DNA of 64,000 bases from Roseivivax lentus. Its GTDB lineage: Bacteria; Pseudomonadota; Alphaproteobacteria; Rhodobacterales; Rhodobacteraceae. The translations under genes were made by a program, and so were the position numbers. Each line of letters starts with the position of its first letter. Within the stretch, counting starts at the first letter, position 1. This document shows positions 59,666-64,000 of this stretch, one piece after another. Under the pieces are notes generated by a model. It worked only from the letters and a program-made list of their open reading frames with translations, did no database searches and had not been told where the DNA came from. The stretch is taken from assembly GCF_900156805.1 (NCBI RefSeq), contig NZ_FTOQ01000010.1, positions 62,001-126,000 of the forward strand, in the 5' to 3' direction.

Positions 59666-62191
59666 TCATTCCGCGGGTTGCGGGCGCGGCGCGGCCTTGG
59701 CGGCGTCCGGCTTGGACCGCGCCGGTCCCTGCGGATCGGCCAGCGCGGGCCGCAGCCGCCGCAGGCGCAGCGCGTTGGTCAGGACCGACACCGAGGACAG
59801 CGCCATCGCCCCCGCCGCGAAGACCGGCGACAGCAGGATGCCGAAGGCGGGATAGAGCACGCCCGCTGCCACCGGAATGAGCGCGACGTTGTAGCCGAAG
59901 GCCCAGACCAGGTTCTGCCGGATGTTCCGCATCGTGGCGCGCGAGACCTCGACCGCGTTCACGACCCCGCTCAGCGCGCCCGACATCAGCACCACGTCGG
60001 CGGAATCGATGGCGATGTCGGTGCCCGTTCCGATCGCGATGCCCACATCCGCATGGGCGAGCGCGGGCGCGTCGTTGATCCCGTCGCCGACAAAGGCGAT
60101 CCGGCCGCCCTGCCCCCGCAGATCGTCGAGCGCGGCGACCTTGCCGTCGGGCAGAACCCCCGCGATCACTGTGTCGATCCCGGTCTCCCGCGCGATGGCC
60201 TCGGCGGTCTCGCGCTTGTCGCCGGTGATCATCGCCACCTTGATCCCGCGCGCCCGAAGCGCCGCGATGGCCGCCCGGCTGTCGGCCTTGACCGGGTCCG
60301 CGACCGCGATCACCGCGGCGATCCGCCCGTCGATGGCCGCGTAAAGCGCCGTGCGCCCGCGTGCCGCGAGGTCGCGTTCGGCCTCGGCCAGCGGCGCGGT
60401 GTCGATGCCTTCGCGCTCCATGAAACGGTCGGCGCCGACAAGCACCGTCTGACCGCCGACTTCGGCGGCCACCCCGTAGCCCGTGACCGACCGGAAGCCC
60501 GTTGCGTTCGGCAGATCCAGCCCCTCGGCCTGGGCGGAAGCGACGATGGAGACGGCGATGGGATGCTCCGACTGCGCCTCGACGGCGGCGACCTTCGCCA
60601 GCACGTCGGCCCGCGTCGCGCCCTCGGCCAGCACCACATCGGTCAGGCGCGGACGCCCCTCGGTCACCGTGCCGGTCTTGTCGAGGGCCACCAGAGTGAC
60701 ATCCGACAGCGCCTGCAGTGCATCCCCCTTGCGGAAGAGCACGCCCATCTCCGCCGCGCGCCCCGTGCCGACCATGATCGAGGTCGGCGTCGCGAGGCCC
60801 ATGGCGCAGGGACAGGCGATGATCAGCACCGACACGCCCGCCACGAGGGCCAGCGTCAGCGCCGGGTCGGGGCCGACGAGAAGCCAGACAGCCACCGTCA
60901 GAAGGGCCGCCGCCATGACCGCGGGCACGAACCACAGCGTGACGCGGTCCACGAGCCCCTGAATCGGCAGCTTGGCGCCCTGCGCCTCCTCGACCATGCG
61001 GATGATCTGCGCGAGCGTGGTGTCGGTGCCCACGCGGGTCGCGCGGAAGGTCAGGCTGCCGGTGCCGTTGACCGTGCCGCCCGTGACCGGATCGCCCGCG
61101 CCCTTGGGCACCGCCAGCGGCTCGCCGGTGATCATGCTTTCGTCGACATGGCTTTCGCCTTCGGTCACCGAGCCGTCCACCGGTAGCCGTTCGCCGGGCC
61201 GCACCTGGATCAGGTCGCCGACCTTCAGCGCCTCGATCTCGACCTCCTGCGCCACGCCGTTGCGCAGAACCCGCGCCGTGCGCACCTGCAGGCCCATCAG
61301 AGCCTCGATCGCGGCCCCGGTGCGGCCCTTGGCCCGCGCCTCGAGCCAGCGGCCGATGAGGATCAGCACGACGATCACCGCGGCGGCCTCGAAATAGACC
61401 GCGCGCACACCCTCGGGCAAGGCGCCCGGCAGGAAGGTCGCGATCACCGAATATCCCCAGGCAGCCCCGGTGCCGACCGCCACCAGGCTGTTCATGTCCG
61501 GCGCGCCGCGCATCAGCGCGGGCAGGCCCGCCGCGAAGAAATGCCGCCCCGGGCCGAACAGCACGAGGCTCGTGAGCACGAACTGGAGCACCCAGGAGGC
61601 CTGCATGCCGATGGTGCCCGCGATCAATGTATGCATGCCGGGGATCACATGCGCACCCATCTCGAGGATGAAGACCGGCAGGGCCAGCGCCGCGGCGAAG
61701 GCCACGCGGCGCGACAGATCGCGCGCCTCGTCCGCCTTGCGCGCCACGCGCGAGGCCGATTGCTGCGCCTCCGCGATCTCGGCGGGATAGCCCGCATCGC
61801 CGGCCGCGGCGATCAGGTCGCCCGGCGTGAACGCCCCTTCCAGGAAGTCGACCGTCGCGGTCTCGGCGGCGAGGTTCACGTTGACCGCGACCACCCCCGG
61901 CACGGCCGCCAGCGCCTTGTCGACCCGTCCCACGCAGGAGGCGCAGGACATCGAGGCCACGTTCAGCACGACCCGGTTCTGCCGCGCAGGGTAGCCGAGC
62001 GTGCTCAGCGCATCGACCGCCGCCGCGAGGGCCGCCGCATCCGCAACCGCGATCCGCGCGCTTTCTGCGGCGAGGTTGACCGAGACGTCCGAGACGCCGT
62101 CGAGTTCGTTCAAGGCCCGGTCGACCCGCCCCACGCAAGAGGCGCAGGACATGTTGTCGACGGACAGGGTGACGTGCGTGGCTGCGGTCAT
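59666..62191 (-). CDS. copA: Copper-exporting P-type ATPase
   Basis: CopA pumps Cu(I) out of the cytoplasm. The 841-residue protein starts at the ATG at 62189-62191, behind AGGAGG. Two heavy-metal domains with MSCASC lie in the first 140 residues. Eight membrane helices follow, with the CPC motif ([13 protein letters not shown]). Phosphorylation (DKTGTVTEG), TGE ([11 protein letters not shown]) and hinge motifs ([17 protein letters not shown]) are all intact. It is directly downstream of a CueR-type promoter and upstream of cueR. Both N-terminal domains carry the complete CxxC. Family and copper role are secure. Confidence 0.95.
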   Translation of the reverse strand: MTAATHVTLSVDNMSCASCVGRVDRALNELDGVSDVSVNLAAESARIAVADAAALAAAVDALSTLGYPARQNRVVLNVASMSCASCVGRVDKALAAVPGVVAVNVNLAAETATVDFLEGAFTPGDLIAAAGDAGYPAEIAEAQQSASRVARKADEARDLSRRVAFAAALALPVFILEMGAHVIPGMHTLIAGTIGMQASWVLQFVLTSLVLFGPGRHFFAAGLPALMRGAPDMNSLVAVGTGAAWGYSVIATFLPGALPEGVRAVYFEAAAVIVVLILIGRWLEARAKGRTGAAIEALMGLQVRTARVLRNGVAQEVEIEALKVGDLIQVRPGERLPVDGSVTEGESHVDESMITGEPLAVPKGAGDPVTGGTVNGTGSLTFRATRVGTDTTLAQIIRMVEEAQGAKLPIQGLVDRVTLWFVPAVMAAALLTVAVWLLVGPDPALTLALVAGVSVLIIACPCAMGLATPTSIMVGTGRAAEMGVLFRKGDALQALSDVTLVALDKTGTVTEGRPRLTDVVLAEGATRADVLAKVAAVEAQSEHPIAVSIVASAQAEGLDLPNATGFRSVTGYGVAAEVGGQTVLVGADRFMEREGIDTAPLAEAERDLAARGRTALYAAIDGRIAAVIAVADPVKADSRAAIAALRARGIKVAMITGDKRETAEAIARETGIDTVIAGVLPDGKVAALDDLRGQGGRIAFVGDGINDAPALAHADVGIAIGTGTDIAIDSADVVLMSGALSGVVNAVEVSRATMRNIRQNLVWAFGYNVALIPVAAGVLYPAFGILLSPVFAAGAMALSSVSVLTNALRLRRLRPALADPQGPARSKPDAAKAAPRPQPAE

Positions 62192-62219
62192 GGCAGACCT
62201 CCTGATCGGTGTTACCGCT

Positions 62220-62250
62220 GATATAGGGGTTCCAGCCACTGGAAGCTCAA
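62220..62250 (-). promoter_or_regulatory. CueR-type promoter of copA with 19-bp spacer
   Basis: Reading leftward, the -35 element TTGAGC (62250-62245) and the -10 element TATATC (62225-62220) are separated by exactly 19 bases, the over-long spacing typical of MerR-controlled promoters. The spacer contains the palindrome TTCCAG-TGG-CTGGAA, the CueR/MerR-type operator. It is 29 bases upstream of the copA ATG. CueR-dependent control is inferred but strongly suggested. Confidence 0.9.
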
Positions 62251-62329
62251 GGCCCGCGCGAAAAATTCCTCGGGCGCAGCAGTGCCGCGCGCCGCACGGC
62301 CCGTCCGAGCGGCCGCAGCCGCCGCGCGG

Positions 62330-63169
62330 TCAGCCGTCCGCCACCACCTCCTGGCGCTGCAGGCCCAGACCGGCGATGCCCGCCTCGACCACGTCGCCCG
62401 GCTTCAGGAAACGCGGCGGCTTCATGCCGAGCCCGACGCCCGGCGGCGTGCCGGTCGCGATCACGTCCCCGGGGTAGAGCGTCAGGAACTGGCTCAGGTA
62501 GCTGACGATGTGATGGGTGTTGAAGATCATCGTCCCGGTCGTGCCCGATTGCATCCGCTCGCCGTTGACGTCGAGCCAGATATCGAGCGCCTGCACATCG
62601 CCCAGCTCGTCCGGGGTCACGAGCCACGGGCCCAGCGGGCCGAAGCCATCGCAGGACTTGCCCTTGGTCCACTGCCCGCCGCGTTCCAGCTGGAAGCTGC
62701 GCTCGCTGACGTCATTGGCGATGCAATAGCCCGCGATATGGGCGGGCGCTTCTTCCTCGCTGACATATTTCGCCGTCCGGCCGATGACGATGGCCAGTTC
62801 CACCTCCCAATCGACCTTCTCGGCGCCGCGCGGGATCACGATGGCGTCGTTGGCCCCGGAAATGGCCGAGGTCGCCTTCATGAACATCACCGGCTCGCCG
62901 GGCAGATCCCATCCGCCCTCGGCGGCGTGATCGGCGTAGTTGAGCCCGATGCAAAGGAATTTGCCCGTCCCGCCCACGCAGGGACCGAGACGCGGCGTGC
63001 CCGGCACGGGCGGCAGCGTCGTGGCGGCACGGTCGCCGAACTGCGCAAGATCACCGAGGGCGTCACCCGCCAGATCGTCGATCACCCCCGACAGATCGCG
63101 CAGCGTGCCGGTGTCGTCCAGAAGGCCCGGTGTCTCTGCGCCCGGTGCGCCGAAGCGGACGAATTTCAT
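62330..63169 (-). CDS. Fumarylacetoacetate hydrolase family protein
   Basis: The protein has 279 residues. The C-terminal 200 residues form the hydrolase fold: LCIGLNYADHAAEGG, then KVDWEVELAIVIGRTAKYVS with the metal-binding Glu pair, GYCIANDVSERSFQLERGGQ, and FLTLYPGDVIATGTPPGVGL. Members hydrolyse or decarboxylate 2-oxo acids such as ureidoglycolate, fumarylpyruvate or oxaloacetate; the sequence does not tell which. It has its own position between the copA promoter and a small lipoprotein gene. Family secure, substrate unknown. Confidence 0.9.
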   Translation of the reverse strand: MKFVRFGAPGAETPGLLDDTGTLRDLSGVIDDLAGDALGDLAQFGDRAATTLPPVPGTPRLGPCVGGTGKFLCIGLNYADHAAEGGWDLPGEPVMFMKATSAISGANDAIVIPRGAEKVDWEVELAIVIGRTAKYVSEEEAPAHIAGYCIANDVSERSFQLERGGQWTKGKSCDGFGPLGPWLVTPDELGDVQALDIWLDVNGERMQSGTTGTMIFNTHHIVSYLSQFLTLYPGDVIATGTPPGVGLGMKPPRFLKPGDVVEAGIAGLGLQRQEVVADG

Positions 63170-63269
63170 GGCATGTCTCCCTTTGGATACGTCTTGGATG
63201 CGTCTCGAGGGGCAGACAACCGGAACCGGCGGGGATTGTGAAGCCGAAATGGCCGCGCGCGACCGGGTG

Positions 63270-63422
63270 TCAGGGTTGCGGTGCGCAATCGGCGATCACG
63301 ACGTCCTGCACCGGATCGTCGGGCCCGCAGCTGTCACCGGAAAGCGGATAGGTGTCGGGATCGGTGCATCCCGCCAGCAAGAGACAGATCGGAACAAGTA
63401 ACAGGGAAACGGTCAGGCGCAT
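63270..63422 (-). CDS. Small lipoprotein, 50 residues
   Basis: The start at the ATG at 63420-63422 follows AAGGA. A hydrophobic leader (MRLTVSLLLVPICLLLAGC) ends in a perfect lipobox LLAGC, so the mature chain is about 32 residues (CTDPDTYPLSGDSCGPDD then further acidic residues). Three Cys remain, including the lipidated one; the other two may form a disulfide. The family is unknown. It lies between a fumarylacetoacetase-family gene and the phasin gene, all on the minus strand. Confidence 0.75.
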   Translation of the reverse strand: MRLTVSLLLVPICLLLAGCTDPDTYPLSGDSCGPDDPVQDVVIADCAPQP

Positions 63423-63510
63423 GGGATATCCTTGCATTTGGCAGATGAAAACGGCCCCGGGCACGGCAACGCGTCCACGCCGGGACAAAGCGACGAGGCC
63501 TGTGCTGCGC

Positions 63511-63861
63511 TCAGTTCGCGGTTTCTTTCTTGGCCGTCTCATCGGCCTTTTCGAACAGCGATGTGCTGATTTCGAGCAGTTTTCCGGACTCGGCCTGGTA
63601 TTGCTCGATGGCGCGCTGGGTGAACCGTATCTGCAGCGCCTGCAACTCGCCGAGATCGCGGCAGTTCCGCAACTCCTGCTGCAGCTTCGCGTCCTCTTTC
63701 AGACGCTCGCCGATGAAATCGACGAATTCCGCGCTCATGCGGCTCATCGCTTCCATCCAGCTCTGGCTCATGCCCATGAAATCGCCAAAGCCCGCATCCT
63801 GCAGCTTGGCGAAGGGGTTGGCATCGCCCGGGGACGCGCCGGATTGGCGTTTTGCACTCAT
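63511..63861 (-). CDS. Phasin family protein
   Basis: The 116-residue protein has no signal peptide and is almost wholly helical: DAGFGDFMGMSQSWMEAMSR, then MSAEFVDFIGERLKEDAKLQ, LQALQIRFTQRAIEQYQAES and GKLLEISTSLFEKADE. This pattern of amphipathic helices is typical of phasins that coat polyhydroxyalkanoate granules. The ATG at 63859-63861 follows AAAGGTGAGG. A perfect FNR-type box lies 59 bases upstream, over the end of the preceding gene. Family assignment is good; control by oxygen is inferred. Confidence 0.82.
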   Translation of the reverse strand: MSAKRQSGASPGDANPFAKLQDAGFGDFMGMSQSWMEAMSRMSAEFVDFIGERLKEDAKLQQELRNCRDLGELQALQIRFTQRAIEQYQAESGKLLEISTSLFEKADETAKKETAN

Positions 63862-63919
63862 GGCCTCACCTTTCCTGTGAAGTGATGTCCCATGATGCCC
63901 CCGGGCCGGAGCCTGCGAC

Positions 63920-63933
63920 TTGATGCCGATCAA
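63920..63933 (-). promoter_or_regulatory. Perfect FNR-type box upstream of the phasin gene
   Basis: TTGATGCCGATCAA matches TTGAT-N4-ATCAA at all ten specified positions. Its centre at 63926.5 would place a class II start at about 63885, with CATCAT (four of six to the -10 consensus) at the expected position and a 24-base leader before the phasin ATG. It overlaps the stop codon of the preceding gene. Binding is inferred. Confidence 0.65.
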
Positions 63934-64000
63934 TCACCCTTCCGCACCGGCGGTTTTTCGCTGCGCAGCGCGGCCAGGTCGTCGGGCCCGAGACACAAGC
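63930..64000 (-). CDS. C-terminal end of an upstream gene (cut by window edge)
   Basis: A minus-strand frame enters from the right edge and ends with TGA at 63930-63932, giving the 22 last residues (LGPDDLAALRSEKPPVRKGD and before it LC). The composition looks natural for this genome, while the other two frames on that strand are Arg/Cys-rich and unlike coding. Its position, 68 bases before the phasin start, could fit a polyhydroxyalkanoate gene, but the fragment is too short to identify. Confidence 0.4.
   Translation of the reverse strand, partial: LCLGPDDLAALRSEKPPVRKGD

Noticed and set aside
1-64000. CRISPR arrays, tRNA or rRNA genes, insertion sequences
   Set aside because: Reading all gaps between genes, I saw no regularly spaced repeats, no cloverleaf-like stretch and no transposase gene or terminal inverted repeats.

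Overview
The window is GC-rich, densely coded DNA that fits an alphaproteobacterium of the Rhodobacterales (Roseobacter/Paracoccus-like). The pointers are a narK1-narK2-narGHJI respiratory nitrate reductase operon next to a cysteine-free FNR-like regulator, NnrU/NnrS/NsrR, a DUF6455-type protein, a phasin and a PutA-NhaC pair. The assignment is inferred from gene content; no rRNA or other taxonomic marker is present.

Layout. (1) 1-934: the start of a small membrane protein (minus, cut by the window edge) and a divergent TetR regulator, with two identically built inverted repeats between them. (2) 1395-27546: one minus-strand operon of 18 tightly packed genes, mostly overlapping by 1-4 bases, that encodes a complete extracellular contractile injection system (eCIS). 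In order of transcription: sheath, inner tube, zinc-ribbon hub chaperone-like protein, proline-rich protein, DUF4255 cap, AAA+ ATPase, a small protein, a 1724-residue DUF4157 protein, tube-adaptor and LysM-like proteins, gp27-like hub, gp5-like spike, PAAR-like tip, gp25 wedge, two gp6/J-like wedge proteins, a tail protein I-like protein, and a DUF6519/beta-helix protein that may be the surface or receptor-binding component. There is no capsid, terminase or T6SS membrane complex. (3) 28028-29860: an SRPBCC membrane protein and a divergent HTH/MmyB-type regulator. (4) 29934-43403: anaerobic nitrate respiration. narK1, narK2 and narGHJI continue on the same strand into a parvulin, a hemerythrin-domain protein, a beta-carbonic anhydrase, a MoeA C-terminal-like protein and a DUF2478 protein. 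A perfect FNR-type box lies between narK1 and the divergent NarR/DNR-like regulator. (5) 43452-46277: a DUF6455-like protein, NnrU and NnrS with divergent NsrR, and two identical 10-bp palindromes between nnrS and nsrR. (6) 46345-52634: a cobalamin-binding-like protein, NhaC antiporter and PutA. (7) 53065-62250: a BNR-repeat secreted protein, TVP38, a DUF411 metal protein, D-lyxose isomerase with glycerate 2-kinase, a His-rich permease, and copA-cueR with a textbook 19-bp-spacer CueR promoter. (8) 62330-64000: a fumarylacetoacetase-family hydrolase, a 50-residue lipoprotein, a phasin preceded by a perfect FNR-type box, and the end of another gene.

How the parts work together. The nar operon reduces nitrate, with NarK1/NarK2 as porters, NarJ as chaperone and the downstream genes perhaps serving molybdenum cofactor or metal supply. 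NnrU/NnrS/NsrR respond to nitric oxide, although no nir, nor or nos genes are in view. CopA/CueR export copper. The most distinctive content is the eCIS. Its sheath carries a tandemly duplicated extra domain, the spike and adaptor functions are spread over separate genes, a 9-bp stem could hide the ribosome binding site of the first gene, and a giant DUF4157 protein is the only obvious candidate for cargo and/or tape measure.
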